Shown here: positions 17,684-26,711 of the stretch, piece by piece | Position numbering within the stretch: position 1 is the stretch's first letter | Layout of the letters: each line of letters opens with the position of its first letter | Assembly: GCF_020073745.1 (NCBI RefSeq) | Contig: NZ_JAIRAU010000043.1 | Coordinates: 248,001-312,000, forward strand | DNA from: Nannocystis pusilla | GTDB lineage: Bacteria; Myxococcota_A; Polyangia; Nannocystales; Nannocystaceae | Direction of reading: 5' to 3' | Length of the DNA stretch: 64,000 nt | Position numbers and translations under genes: made by a program | Notes under the pieces: generated by a model | What the model was told of the DNA's origin: nothing | The model's database searches: none | What the model saw: only the letters and a program-made list of their open reading frames with translations

Positions 17684-18946
17684 CTACAGCCGGTCGATCA
17701 TCTCACGCGTGATCAGGGTGACGCCACCGCTGGTGCGGAGGAACCGGCGCGCGTCCTCCTGCGGGTCCTCGCCGACCACCAGGCCCTCGGGGATCTCGAC
17801 GCCGCGGTCGACGACGACCTTGGTCAGCCGCGCGCTGCGGTTGACGACCACGTCGGGCAGCACCACGGCGCCCTCGAGCTTCGAGTAGGAGTGACAGCGG
17901 ACGTTGGAGAACAAGAGGCTGCGCCGCACCAGCGAGCCGGAGATGATGCAGCCGCCCGAGACCATGCTGCCGAGGCACTGGCCGCGCCGGTTGTCCTCGT
18001 CGTGGACGAACTTGGCCGGCGGCAGCTGCTCCTGATACGTCCAGATCCGCCACTGCGGGTCGTACAGGTCGAGCGGCGGGATGATGTTGGTGAGGTCGAT
18101 GTTGGCCTCCCAGTAGGCGTCGACGGTGCCGACGTCGCGCCAGTACGGCGTGCCCCCGGCCTCGCTGACGACGCAGCTCTCCTGGAAGCGGTGCGCGAAC
18201 ACGCTGGCCCGGCCCTGGACGAGGTGGGGGATGATGTCCTTGCCGAAGTCGTGGTTCGAGTTCGGATCCTCGGCGTCGCGGCGCAGCTGGTCGAACAGGA
18301 AGTTGCCGTTGAACACGTAGATGCCCATGCTCGCCAGCGACATCTCCGGGTTGCCAGGCAGGTGCGGCGGGTCGGCCGGCTTCTCGACGAACCGGACCAC
18401 GCGCCCGCCGGGGTCGACCGCCATGACCCCGAACGCGCTGGCGTCCTTGCGCGGGACCTCGAAGCAGGCCACCGTCACGTCGGCGCCGCGGGTCACGTGC
18501 TGCCACAGCATCTTGCCGTAGTCCATCTTGTAGATGTGATCGCCGGCGAGGATGATGACGTGCGAGGGCCGCAGGCTGTGGAAGATGTCGAGGTTCTGCC
18601 ACACGGCGTCGGCCGTGCCGCGGTACCAGTTCTCCTCGTTGAGCCGCTGCTGCGCCGGCAAGAGGTCGACGAACTCGTCCATCTCGCCGCGCAGGAAGCT
18701 CCAGCCGCGCTGCAGGTGGCGCAGGAGGCTGTGCGACTTGTACTGCGTCAGCACGGAGATCCTGCGGAACCCCGAGTTGATCGCGTTCGACAGCGCGAAG
18801 TCGATGATGCGGAACTTGCCGCCGAAGTAGACGGCAGGCTTGGCCCGGCGATCGGTCAGGGCGGCGAGGCGGCTGCCGCGCCCCCCGGCCAACACGAGGG
18901 TCAGCGCGGTTCGGGTGAGTTCACGGAGACGCGGCTCGAAGACCAT
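17684..18946 (-). CDS. glgC: Glucose-1-phosphate adenylyltransferase
   Basis: 420 residues. The nucleotidyl transferase motif LAGGRGSRLAALTDRRAKPA is at residues ~19-38, followed by FRIIDFALSNAINSGFRRI, WYRGTADAVWQN and HIYKMDYG, all diagnostic of ADP-glucose pyrophosphorylase. The C-terminal beta-helix (SGGCIISGSLVRRSLLFSNV) carries the allosteric region. It makes ADP-glucose from ATP and glucose-1-phosphate. It is the first gene of a glgC-glgA operon. Confidence 0.97.
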   Translation of the reverse strand: MVFEPRLRELTRTALTLVLAGGRGSRLAALTDRRAKPAVYFGGKFRIIDFALSNAINSGFRRISVLTQYKSHSLLRHLQRGWSFLRGEMDEFVDLLPAQQRLNEENWYRGTADAVWQNLDIFHSLRPSHVIILAGDHIYKMDYGKMLWQHVTRGADVTVACFEVPRKDASAFGVMAVDPGGRVVRFVEKPADPPHLPGNPEMSLASMGIYVFNGNFLFDQLRRDAEDPNSNHDFGKDIIPHLVQGRASVFAHRFQESCVVSEAGGTPYWRDVGTVDAYWEANIDLTNIIPPLDLYDPQWRIWTYQEQLPPAKFVHDEDNRRGQCLGSMVSGGCIISGSLVRRSLLFSNVRCHSYSKLEGAVVLPDVVVNRSARLTKVVVDRGVEIPEGLVVGEDPQEDARRFLRTSGGVTLITREMIDRL

Positions 18947-19074
18947 AAGAGGCCCTCCCCTCCGGGATGTACCACCGCCCGCCCCGCGAGATCAACTTCG
19001 CGGGGTGCAGGCGGGCGAGCGTCGATTCGCGTCACGGCCGGGACCGCCGCAGCGCCACGGTCCGCCGCCGGGAA

Positions 19075-20055
19075 TCACAGCCAGTGGCGCCGCCGGAACC
19101 AGAAGATGAGCCCGGCGGCGGTGAGCGCCATCAGCCCGAGGGCGAACGGGTAGCCGAAGCTCCACCGCAGCTCGGGCATGATGTCGAAGTTCATGCCGTA
19201 GATGCCGGCGATGAAGGTCAGGGGCAGCATGACGGTCGAGATCTGGGTCAGGACCTTCATGATCTCGTTGGTCTTGTTGGCCGAGACCGAGAGGTAGGCC
19301 TCGACGGCCGCCTGCACGCCCTCGCGGTTGGCCTCGCTGAGGTCGGCGACGCGCACGAAGTGGTCGTAGATGTCGCGGAAGAAGGCGATGCTGTCGCGCG
19401 GGATGAGGTCGATGTGGCCGCGCGCAAGCGACTCCAAGATCAGCCGCTGGTGACCGGTGATCCGGCGCAGGCGGTTGATGACCTTCTTGGCGTCGAGCAC
19501 GAGCTCGAGGTGCTCCGGCTCGGGTCGGTGGATGATGAGGTCCTCCAGCGCGTCGAGGCGAGCGCCGATCTTGTCCATGACCGGCAAGTAATTGTCGACC
19601 AGCCGGTCGAGCAGGCGGTGCAGCACGCGCACGGAGATCCACGGGCGATGACACGGGTCGCACACGTCGCGGTGCAGCTCGCTGACCGAGCGCAGGGTGT
19701 TCTCGGCGTGGTGGGTGACGACGTAGCGCGGGCCGGCGAAGATGTCGAGCTCGAGCGTGTTGACGACGAAGTTGTCGATCAGGTCGAGGCTGTGGAAGTC
19801 GATGCCGTGGACGATGAGGAACACGTAGTCGTCGTAGACGTCGAGCTTGGGGTGGCCGTAGTCGTGGAGCATGTCCTCGATGGCCAGCGGGTGGAAGTGG
19901 AACACCTCCGAGAGCACGCGCGCCTCGTCCTCGGTCGGGTCCTGGAGGTCGAGCCAGATCGTGACGTCGGGCGCCGCCAGCAGGCCCGGGATGGTCGCGA
20001 GGTCGGTCTCGTTCCAGTGCCCGCGCGTCGGGTGAAAGGCGTGCAGCGTGAACAC
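19075..20055 (-). CDS. corA: CorA-family magnesium/cobalt transporter
   Basis: 326 residues. A large acidic cytoplasmic domain with long helices is followed by two C-terminal membrane helices. The first carries the signature GMN (GIYGMNF), the ion selectivity loop of CorA, after VMLPLTFIAG. The protein forms a homopentameric divalent cation channel in the inner membrane. The positively charged tail FRRRHWL is typical. It stands between glgC and an RNA methyltransferase on the same strand. Confidence 0.95.
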   Translation of the reverse strand: MFTLHAFHPTRGHWNETDLATIPGLLAAPDVTIWLDLQDPTEDEARVLSEVFHFHPLAIEDMLHDYGHPKLDVYDDYVFLIVHGIDFHSLDLIDNFVVNTLELDIFAGPRYVVTHHAENTLRSVSELHRDVCDPCHRPWISVRVLHRLLDRLVDNYLPVMDKIGARLDALEDLIIHRPEPEHLELVLDAKKVINRLRRITGHQRLILESLARGHIDLIPRDSIAFFRDIYDHFVRVADLSEANREGVQAAVEAYLSVSANKTNEIMKVLTQISTVMLPLTFIAGIYGMNFDIMPELRWSFGYPFALGLMALTAAGLIFWFRRRHWL

Positions 20056-20085
20056 GCGGCGAGGGTACCACGCGGCCGCTTGGCC

Positions 20086-21261
20086 TCACCCGCGCAGCCG
20101 GAGGTCGGCCCGCTGCTGTTCCGCGAGGGCGAGCTCGACCGCGAGCCCGCCGGTGCGCGTGCTCAGGACCGGCCGCAGATCGACGCCGACGGTCACGCGC
20201 AGGTCGGGCGGACAGAGCAAGGCGGTGCGCCAGGCGGGGAACCTGTCCCGAAGGACGTGCCCGATGTGGGCGTAGAGGTCGCGCAACGTGCGTGTGCGGC
20301 CGACGCGGACGCCGTAGGGCGGGTTGGTCAGGAGCAGGCCGCGCGCGCTGAACGGCTCGCAGGCGGCGAAGGGCCGCACGGAGAAGGCGATCGCGGCGTC
20401 GACCCCGGCCCGCTGGGCGTTGGCGCGCGCGGCCGCGACGGCGCCCTCGTCGCGGTCGGAGGCGACGATCGGCGCGTAAGGACATGGCGCTCGGGACAGC
20501 CTCGTCGCGGCCCGGCGCAGCGCCGGATAGGCGGCGGCGAGCGCCGGCCAGCGGGCGCACGAGAAGTCGCGCAGGGCCCCGGCCGGGATGCCGTGGGCCT
20601 GCAGCGCGGCCTCGATAGCGATCGTGCCGGAGCCGCAGAAGGGGTCGAGCAGCGGCTCGCCCGGGCGCCAGCCGACGGCGGCGAGCAGGGCGGCGGCGAG
20701 GGTCGGGCGCAGCGGGGCCTTGGCGGTGGCGAGGCGGTAGCCGCGGCGGTGCAGCGGGTCGCCGGAGCTGTCGACGCTGACGGTGCAGCGGTCGCGCTCG
20801 AGGCGGACCACCAGCAGCACGGTCGAATGCGAGGAGCTGACCTCGGGGCCATCTTCGGCGTCGTCGTGGGGCCGCGCGAGCTCGACGTGGCCGCCGAGGC
20901 GCGCGGCGACGGCGAGGTGGACGCCCTCGGCGATCGCACCGGTGTGGTAGAGGCGCGACTTGTGGGCGGTGGCCCGCACGGCCAGGCGCACGGGGGCGTG
21001 CGGCGGGAACAGGTCCTCCCAGGCGATGTCGACCAGCCGCCGCGACAGCACGGCGAAGCTGGTGGCCGGGAACTCGGCCAGGCGGACGAGCACGCGCGTG
21101 GCTGTCCGAAGGTGCAGGTTGGCGGCGACCAGCGCGGCCCAGTCGCCGCGGAAGCCGACGCCGCCCGGCACGACGCGCGCCGGCCCGAGGCCGAGCTCGT
21201 CGAGCTCGGCGGCGACCAGCGGCTCCAGCCCCGGCAGGGCCACGGCGAACAGTTCGCGCAT
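20086..21261 (-). CDS. THUMP-domain class I RNA methyltransferase (UPF0020/RlmL-like)
   Basis: 391 residues. The ATG at 21261 begins MRELFAVALPGLEPLVAAEL, the usual first strand of the ferredoxin-like/THUMP region; the frame continues upstream without family resemblance. Residues ~50-160 are THUMP-like and RNA binding. The methyltransferase half has LDPFCGSGTIAIEAAL (SAM motif I) and TNPPYGVRVG (the NPPY catalytic motif of N2-guanine or N6-adenine methylases). The relatives RlmL/TrmG-like enzymes make m2G in rRNA or tRNA; which RNA is modified here is not clear. Dispersed palindromes at 20241, 20482 and 21100 lie inside the gene. Confidence 0.92.
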   Translation of the reverse strand: MRELFAVALPGLEPLVAAELDELGLGPARVVPGGVGFRGDWAALVAANLHLRTATRVLVRLAEFPATSFAVLSRRLVDIAWEDLFPPHAPVRLAVRATAHKSRLYHTGAIAEGVHLAVAARLGGHVELARPHDDAEDGPEVSSSHSTVLLVVRLERDRCTVSVDSSGDPLHRRGYRLATAKAPLRPTLAAALLAAVGWRPGEPLLDPFCGSGTIAIEAALQAHGIPAGALRDFSCARWPALAAAYPALRRAATRLSRAPCPYAPIVASDRDEGAVAAARANAQRAGVDAAIAFSVRPFAACEPFSARGLLLTNPPYGVRVGRTRTLRDLYAHIGHVLRDRFPAWRTALLCPPDLRVTVGVDLRPVLSTRTGGLAVELALAEQQRADLRLRG

Positions 21262-21357
21262 CGAGCCGAGTCTAGCGCCTTTGCGACGTCGATCACAATT
21301 CGCGGGCGGCGCAAGGCGGCAATTCGCGGCCACCGCCGCCGCGAACAGGCTCGGCCG

Positions 21358-22050
21358 TCACTTGAAGTTCTGCACCATCCACAGCTCGCCGCCGATGTCG
21401 GCGAAGCCGCAGGCGACCATGGTGTAGTCGGTGCTCGACATGTTGATGTAGTGCCCGTGCATCTGGAAGTCCTCGCCCGGACCCTCGGCCCACATCTGAG
21501 CCAGGCAGTCGGGCAGCGACTGCTCGGCCGGGCTCGGCCACCCGGGACACTCGTTCTGGGCGAACTCGCCGCACTGGCCGAAGGCGCCGTGCGGCGTGCC
21601 GCTCTGCGCGTCGGCAGCGGCCTCGTCGTCGGAGCAGGTCTCGGCGTCGCTCCAGCGCTGATACGGCGGCAGGCCGATGGTGGCGCGGTACATGTTGATG
21701 GTGTCGACGCACAACTGCCGCGCCTGGCCGTAGGGATCGCCGGGATCGGCGGTGGTGCTCGTGGCCGAGGTCGGATCGCCCCCCGGGCTCGAGGCCGAGG
21801 TCGTGGCGCTGCTGCCGGTCGGGTCCGGCGGGTCGCCGGTCGAGGTCGCCGAGGTCGCAGGGTTGCCGCTCGCGCTCATCGAGGCGCTGCCGCCGTCGCT
21901 GCTCGTCGGCCCGTCGGTGCCGCCGCCGCTGGTCGTGTCGCCGCCGCTGGTGTCGGGCACGGCGGTGAGGCCGTCGAGCGGATCCTTGGTGTCGGAGCAG
22001 GCGACGAGACTCAGCGGAGCGAACAGGACCAGCGAGACGAGAGTGCGCAT
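21358..22050 (-). CDS. CAP/SCP-domain lipoprotein
   Basis: 230 residues. The ATG at 22050 begins MRTLVSLVLFAPLSLVACSD, a signal with lipobox LVAC. A Ser/Thr/Gly linker of ~60 residues follows (TSGGDTTSGGGTDG), typical of surface lipoproteins in this genome. The C-terminal half is CAP-like: CVDTINMYRATIGLPPY, then SGTPHGAFGQCGEFAQNEC, MHGHYINMSSTDYTMVACGF and WMVQNFK. Six cysteines probably form disulfides. CAP proteins are secreted; bacterial roles are poorly known. A second CAP lipoprotein occurs at 45901-46788. Confidence 0.88.
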   Translation of the reverse strand: MRTLVSLVLFAPLSLVACSDTKDPLDGLTAVPDTSGGDTTSGGGTDGPTSSDGGSASMSASGNPATSATSTGDPPDPTGSSATTSASSPGGDPTSATSTTADPGDPYGQARQLCVDTINMYRATIGLPPYQRWSDAETCSDDEAAADAQSGTPHGAFGQCGEFAQNECPGWPSPAEQSLPDCLAQMWAEGPGEDFQMHGHYINMSSTDYTMVACGFADIGGELWMVQNFK

Positions 22051-22300
22051 GACGACCTCCGGGACGTGAGAGCGAACATACCAGGCGCACGCGCCCGCCG
22101 CGTCGCCGCGCGCGTGCGCAAGCGGCAGGCCTCGCGGCCCCCGCTGGGCGGTTCGTCGGGGCCGGAGACGGGCGCGGGTAATTCCCCGCGATGCCGGTGC
22201 TCGAGCCGCGGTGGCGAGTGCGTGCGCGCGTCGCAATCGCGCGCGCGCGGACGTTCACGAGTGCGGCCATGTCGCGCCTGCGAATGACTACACTCGTCAG

Positions 22301-22708
22301 GTGTTTGGGTTCAGCGTCTCGGTCGTGGTCCTGGGGCTCTTCATCTGGTTGGTGAGCGGCCTCGTGACCAACTCCGGCGAGGCCGCGCACGACCAGCTGC
22401 GCGCGAGCGGGACGAAGGCGACCGGCACGATCCTGTCGGTGGGCGCAGGGCATGTCTCGTCGCGCCAGGGATCGCTGACGATCTTCGTGCGCCCGGTGAC
22501 GCTGAAGGTCGCGCTGCCGACAGGCGAGGTGCAGCTCGAGGTCGCCATCGTGGTGCCGGAGACGCTGCAGTCGCTGCTCGTCGCCGGCGCGCCGTGCGAG
22601 GTCATCGTCGACCCGGCGAACCACAAGCACGTGTGCATCACGTCGATCAGCAACAGCTTCGGCGTGAACACGCCGGTCGAGCTCGGGTCGCTCTACTCGC
22701 GCTGGTGA
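22301..22708 (+). CDS. Membrane-anchored hypothetical protein, DUF3592-like
   Basis: 135 residues from the GTG at 22301. One N-terminal membrane helix (FSVSVVVLGLFIWLVSGLV) is followed by a small all-beta domain (TKATGTILSVGAGHV, PVTLKVALPTGEVQLEVAIVVP, PCEVIVDPANHKHVCITSI). This resembles the DUF3592 pattern, in which GxVxS and a late V-x-Y/D-P-x-P box appear, but the match is partial. The start is uncertain because the frame is open to 22211. It faces the relic module on the other strand, tail to tail, with a 2-bp gap. Confidence 0.7.
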   Translation: MFGFSVSVVVLGLFIWLVSGLVTNSGEAAHDQLRASGTKATGTILSVGAGHVSSRQGSLTIFVRPVTLKVALPTGEVQLEVAIVVPETLQSLLVAGAPCEVIVDPANHKHVCITSISNSFGVNTPVELGSLYSRW

Positions 22709-22710
22709 GC

Positions 22711-22964
22711 TCAAACGACAGGCGCGCCGATGCGCGTGCGCAGGAGCTCGTGCAGCGCGCGCAGGTCGTCGGGCTGCTGCTCGAACGGCCCCTTGACGAG
22801 CGGAAGCTGGGACCGAACGGAACGACGTGGAGCAGCTTGTCTCCGAGCGGGTGGGCCTCGAAGAAGGCGGTCAGGACGTCGGCGTCGAACTTGCCCTCGA
22901 CGAAGAGGGTGTGCCGAGCGCCCTGGTTGATCTGCTGTGCGGACGGCGAGACGACGACGGCCAT
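22711..22964 (-). pseudogene. DUF4435 (AriB-like) relic
   Basis: From the ATG at 22964 one frame reads MAVVVSPSAQQINQG, then HTLFVEGKFDADVLTAFFEA. The LFVEGK-D start is the TOPRIM-like first strand of DUF4435 proteins. After about 50 residues the reading continues in another frame (GPFEQQPDDLRALHELLRTR) to a stop at 22711. The total is ~85 codons, against roughly 250-300 in intact members, so both an internal deletion and a frameshift are present. It starts 4 bp after the stop of the ATPase relic. Confidence 0.65.
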
Positions 22965-22967
22965 GCC

Positions 22968-23828
22968 TCAACCCTGAGGACCGATGAGGATCCGCCGGTC
23001 CTCCTGGACCGAGCGGAAGATGAACTCCGAGTGCGTGGCGAAGATGTACTGGTTCTTCGGCGCGAGTTTAAACAGGAGACGGACGAACTTGACCTGCCAC
23101 TCGGCGTTCAGGTGCAGCTCCGGCTCGTCGATCAGGACGATGCCGGCTCATCACGAGTTTGATACCAGGTCAGGAAGAGCGTCGTGATCATCTCCTTCTG
23201 GCCGGAGCTGAGCGCATCGACGGAGAAGGACTCGCCGCCGGAGAGGGGCTGGACGCGAATATCCAGCGCGTTGTTGGGCTGAGTGCGGAGCTTGGCGAGC
23301 TTGGCGTCCGCGAACTCCTTGAAGAGCTCCTCGAAGACTCGAGCGGTCTCCTCGACGGAAGATGCACGGATGTTCTCGAAGAGGCCGGCCTGCGCGAGGA
23401 GGAATCGAAGGATCTTTGGTTGTGCCGTTCACCTGCGGTTGGCTCTTTGCGGGGAGGATGACCTCGCAATGTGAACCCTTTCTTCTCAGTGACGGGAAGG
23501 AGCCTTGAAGCCGGAACGCAGCGGCTTCCCCACGGATGAAGTAGTCCCGCAAGGAGTATTTTTTGCTCTCGGTAAGCTTGAAGAACGCTGGCCGCATCAA
23601 GGCGGCGAACGTGAGGAGCACGCACGCCTCGAGGATGCTCGTCTTGCCGACGCCGTTCTTGCTGCCGATGACGAAGACGTCCGGGTCGTCTTCCATCAGC
23701 GGTGCGGGGAGCTCGAGCGTGAGCTTGTCGATCGCCTTGAAGTTCTCGATCTCGAGCCGGCGCAGTTTGAAGCCGGTGTCGGCCCCGGCGGGCTCGGACG
23801 GCTCGGGCTGCTCCGCGACGGCGCTCAT
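22968..23828 (-). pseudogene. Frameshifted AAA ATPase (AriA-like) relic
   Basis: Starts at the ATG at 23828 (MSAVAEQPEPSEPAG). The first frame has KLRRLEIENFKAIDKLTLEL and the Walker A GSKNGVGKTSILEACVLL, an OLD/RecF-type ATPase start. Near 23415 the reading moves to a second frame (ILRFLLAQAGLFENIRA, then the signature DALSSGQKEM). Near 23150 it moves to a third frame (IVLIDEPELHLNAEW as Walker B, YIFATHSEFIFRS) and ends at 22968. Only ~285 codons remain, so the middle part is also missing. Each piece is well conserved, which suggests recent decay. The order ATPase then DUF4435 is that of PARIS anti-phage systems. Confidence 0.75.
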
Positions 23829-23974
23829 GAGCGCGAGCGTATCATGAGGTTCGGGCGCGTGACGCGGCCGGACGGGCGGATGCGCGCGGTGCGCGGGTCG
23901 GAGTGTGCGCCGTGGCAAACGCGTCACCGGGACGGGATGTGGCGGGGCGGGGGCGTCATGGCATGATGCGCGCC

Positions 23975-25426
23975 ATGTCGCTTCCGCCTCTTCGCCGCGC
24001 CAAGATCGTCTGCACGATCGGTCCCTCGAGCCAGGATCAGATCGGCGCGCTCATCTCGGCCGGCATGAACGTCGCCCGCCTCAACTTCTCGCACGGGTCG
24101 CACGAGGACCACACGCGGGTGTTCCAGACGATCCGCAGCGAGGCGTCGGCGCGCGACATCGCGGTGGCGGTGCTCGGCGACCTGCAGGGGCCGAAGATCC
24201 GCGTCGGCAAGATCCCCGCGCCGGGGTTCGAGCTCAAGGTCAACGACGAGTTCGTCCTCAGCGTCGACCCCGCGGCCAAGGTCGAGCCGGGCCGCGTGAC
24301 GGTCGACTATCCGCAGATGGCCGGCGAGGTCAAGCCGGGCGACCGTATCCTCATGGACGACGGGGCGCTCGAGCTGCGCGTCACCGGCGTCGAGGGGCCC
24401 GAGATCAAGACGTCGGTGGTGACCGGCGGGGTGCTGACGTCGCGCAAGGGCGTCAACCTGCCGGGGGTCCACCTGTCGCTGCCGTCGATGACGGAGAAGG
24501 ACAAGGAGGACCTGCGCTTCGCGCTCGAGCTCGGCGTCGACCTGGTGGCGATCTCGTTCGTGCGCCAGCCCGAGGACGTGCTGGCGGTGCGGACGATGAT
24601 GGAGGAGTTCGGCCGCGTGGTCCCGATCGTGGCCAAGATCGAGAAGCCCGAGGCGGTGACCAACCTGAAGTCGATCCTCGAGGTGTCGAACGGGATCATG
24701 ATCGCCCGCGGCGACCTCGGGGTGGAGATCGGGCCCGAGGAGGTGCCGGTGATCCAGAAGCAGGGCATCGAGCTGGCCAACCGCTCCGGCAAGCTGGTCA
24801 TCACGGCGACGCAGATGCTCGACTCGATGATCCGAAACCCGCGGCCGACCCGCGCCGAGGCGTCCGACGTCGCCAACGCGGTGCTCGACGGCTCCGACGC
24901 GGTGATGCTGTCCGGAGAGACAGCCTCGGGCGCGTACCCGCTGCAGGCCGTGCACACGATGGACAAGATCATCCGCTCGATCGAACGCCAGGAGCGCTAC
25001 TGGCGGGAGCCGTCCGACCTCGACCTCGGCCACTCGACCAACGCGATCGCCCGCGCCGCCGTGGTCTGCTGCAAGTCGCTGCCCGACACCAAGGCGATCG
25101 TGACGTACACCGTGTCCGGCGGGATCGCCCGGCTCGTCAGCGACTACCGCCCGCGCGTCCCCATCTTCGCGTTCACCCCCAACCCCGCCACCTACCAGGC
25201 GCTCGCCGTCTACTGGGGCGTGGTCCCGGTGCTGTTCACGGTGTCCAGCCCCCACGGGAACAGCATCTTCGTCGACATCGACAGGCTCATCCTCAGCCGC
25301 GGGATGCTGGCGCGCGGAGACCGCGTCGTAATCACCCTCGGCTACCCGGTGAAAGATCACAAGTCCGTGAACCTCCTCAAGCTCCACGTCGTCGGGGAGA
25401 GCTTGCCTCCCCCGCCGAACATGTGA
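23975..25426 (+). CDS. pyk: Pyruvate kinase
   Basis: 483 residues. It makes pyruvate and ATP from phosphoenolpyruvate and ADP at the end of glycolysis. RAKIVCTIGPSS opens the barrel, MNVARLNFSHGSHEDH follows, and IVAKIEKPEAVTNL carries the catalytic lysine. MIARGDLGVEI and DAVMLSGETASGAYP are the other signature motifs. The C-terminal domain from ~residue 355 is the usual allosteric fold. I chose the ATG at 23975; earlier in-frame ATGs at 23963 and 23966 add only a few residues. The gene lies upstream of tRNA-Leu. An LSGETA-coding stretch at 24907-24924 also resembles the dispersed palindrome, but there the protein motif explains it. Confidence 0.97.
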   Translation: MSLPPLRRAKIVCTIGPSSQDQIGALISAGMNVARLNFSHGSHEDHTRVFQTIRSEASARDIAVAVLGDLQGPKIRVGKIPAPGFELKVNDEFVLSVDPAAKVEPGRVTVDYPQMAGEVKPGDRILMDDGALELRVTGVEGPEIKTSVVTGGVLTSRKGVNLPGVHLSLPSMTEKDKEDLRFALELGVDLVAISFVRQPEDVLAVRTMMEEFGRVVPIVAKIEKPEAVTNLKSILEVSNGIMIARGDLGVEIGPEEVPVIQKQGIELANRSGKLVITATQMLDSMIRNPRPTRAEASDVANAVLDGSDAVMLSGETASGAYPLQAVHTMDKIIRSIERQERYWREPSDLDLGHSTNAIARAAVVCCKSLPDTKAIVTYTVSGGIARLVSDYRPRVPIFAFTPNPATYQALAVYWGVVPVLFTVSSPHGNSIFVDIDRLILSRGMLARGDRVVITLGYPVKDHKSVNLLKLHVVGESLPPPPNM

Positions 25427-25475
25427 TACACAGCGCCTCCCCTGGGCGAGCCCAGGGGGACGGCCAAACAGCCAC

Positions 25476-25560
<85 letters not shown>

Positions 25561-25589
25561 ACGCCGAGGATGCTCTCCTCGGCGTTTTT
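25561..25589 (+). terminator. Rho-independent terminator after tRNA-Leu
   Basis: ACGCCGAGGA and TCCTCGGCGT form a 10-bp stem around a short loop, followed directly by TTTTTG. It starts at the base after the CCA end. Confidence 0.85.
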
Positions 25590-25711
25590 GATTTGGTCGC
25601 CGTGCGACCGGACGTCCGGGCGCGGCGGCTTCGCCCGTCGGCCGCTCGCTCGCACGGCCTCACGCGGGCGCCTCGAATTTTGCCGGCGGCCTCGGGCTAT
25701 AACCGGGCGCC

Positions 25712-26578
25712 ATGACAGCGTCCGCATCGATCTCCACCGTCGCCGTGATCGGCGCCGGCACCATGGGCCACGGGATCGCCCAGGTCGCCGCCGCCGCCGG
25801 CTACCAGACCCGACTCTTCGACGTCCGCGCCGACCTGGTCGAGGCCGGTCTGAGCAAGATCCGCGCGAACCTCGACGGCGGGGTCGCCAAGGGCAAGGTC
25901 ACCGAGGCCCAGCGCGCGGCCACGCTGGCGGCGCTGCGCGGCGAGAGCGAGCTGGCGGCGGCGGTGACCGGCGCCGACATCGTCGTCGAGGCGGTGCCGG
26001 AGAAGCTGGCGCTGAAGCAGGAGCTGTTCACGCAGGTCGCGGCGCACGTGGCGAGCACGGCGGTGCTGGCGACCAACACCAGCTCGCTCAGCGTGACGGC
26101 GATCGCGTCGGGGCTGCCGCACCCGGAGCGGGTGATCGGGACGCACTTCTTCAACCCGGTCCACGTCATGAAGCTGCTCGAGATCGTGGTCGGGCAGCAG
26201 ACCGCGCCCGAGGTGCTGGCGGCGGTGCAGGCCTGGGGCGCGAAGCTCGGCAAGGACTGCATCGTCGTCCGCGACTCGCCTGGCTTTGCGACCAGCCGGC
26301 TCGGGCTCGTGATCGGGCTCGAGGCGATCCGCATGGTCGAGGAGAACGTCGCGTCGGCGGAGGACATCGACAAGGCGATGTGCCTCGGCTACGGGTTCCC
26401 GATGGGCCCGCTCAAGCTCACCGACCTGGTCGGGCTCGACGTGCGCCTCAACATCGCCGAGTACCTGGCCGCGAACCTGCAACAGGGCGACCACTTCCGC
26501 CCGCCGGCGCTGCTCCGCGAGATGGTCGCGGCCGGCAAGCTCGGCAAGAAGTCGGGGCAGGGCTTTTACAAGTGGTGA
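25712..26578 (+). CDS. 3-hydroxyacyl-CoA dehydrogenase (3-hydroxybutyryl-CoA type)
   Basis: 288 residues, the usual size of the single-function short enzyme (Hbd/PaaH group). NAD binding is through VIGAGTMGHGIAQVAAAAGY. The catalytic region is GTHFFNPVHVMKLLEIV with the conserved His, and the substrate domain begins with DSPGFATSRLGL. It oxidises (S)-3-hydroxyacyl-CoA to 3-ketoacyl-CoA with NAD(P), in fatty acid or butanoate metabolism. It stands alone after tRNA-Leu and its terminator, so it has its own promoter. Confidence 0.96.
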   Translation: MTASASISTVAVIGAGTMGHGIAQVAAAAGYQTRLFDVRADLVEAGLSKIRANLDGGVAKGKVTEAQRAATLAALRGESELAAAVTGADIVVEAVPEKLALKQELFTQVAAHVASTAVLATNTSSLSVTAIASGLPHPERVIGTHFFNPVHVMKLLEIVVGQQTAPEVLAAVQAWGAKLGKDCIVVRDSPGFATSRLGLVIGLEAIRMVEENVASAEDIDKAMCLGYGFPMGPLKLTDLVGLDVRLNIAEYLAANLQQGDHFRPPALLREMVAAGKLGKKSGQGFYKW

Positions 26579-26711
26579 GCGGCGGCCGCCCGGCCGCGTT
26601 CGAGCCGCCTGCGCGCTCCGACCGTTCGCGCCGCGGTTGCGACCGTTCGCGGAGTTGACCGGTATGGGCCGCGCGAGGGCCGGCGTATGAGCGAGCGCAG
26701 GAGGCGCTCGC

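Noticed and set aside
18967..22287. Long + strand open frame antisense to corA and the RNA methyltransferase
   Set aside because: It is the complement of two well-recognised genes and shows no domain of its own.
22711..23828. Functional PARIS defence system
   Set aside because: The ATPase needs three reading frames and the DUF4435 part two, and both are far shorter than intact members.
24907..24924. GCTGTCCGGAGAGACAGC inside pyruvate kinase as a repeat copy
   Set aside because: It encodes the universally conserved LSGETA motif of pyruvate kinases, so protein constraint explains it; I did not count it as evidence.
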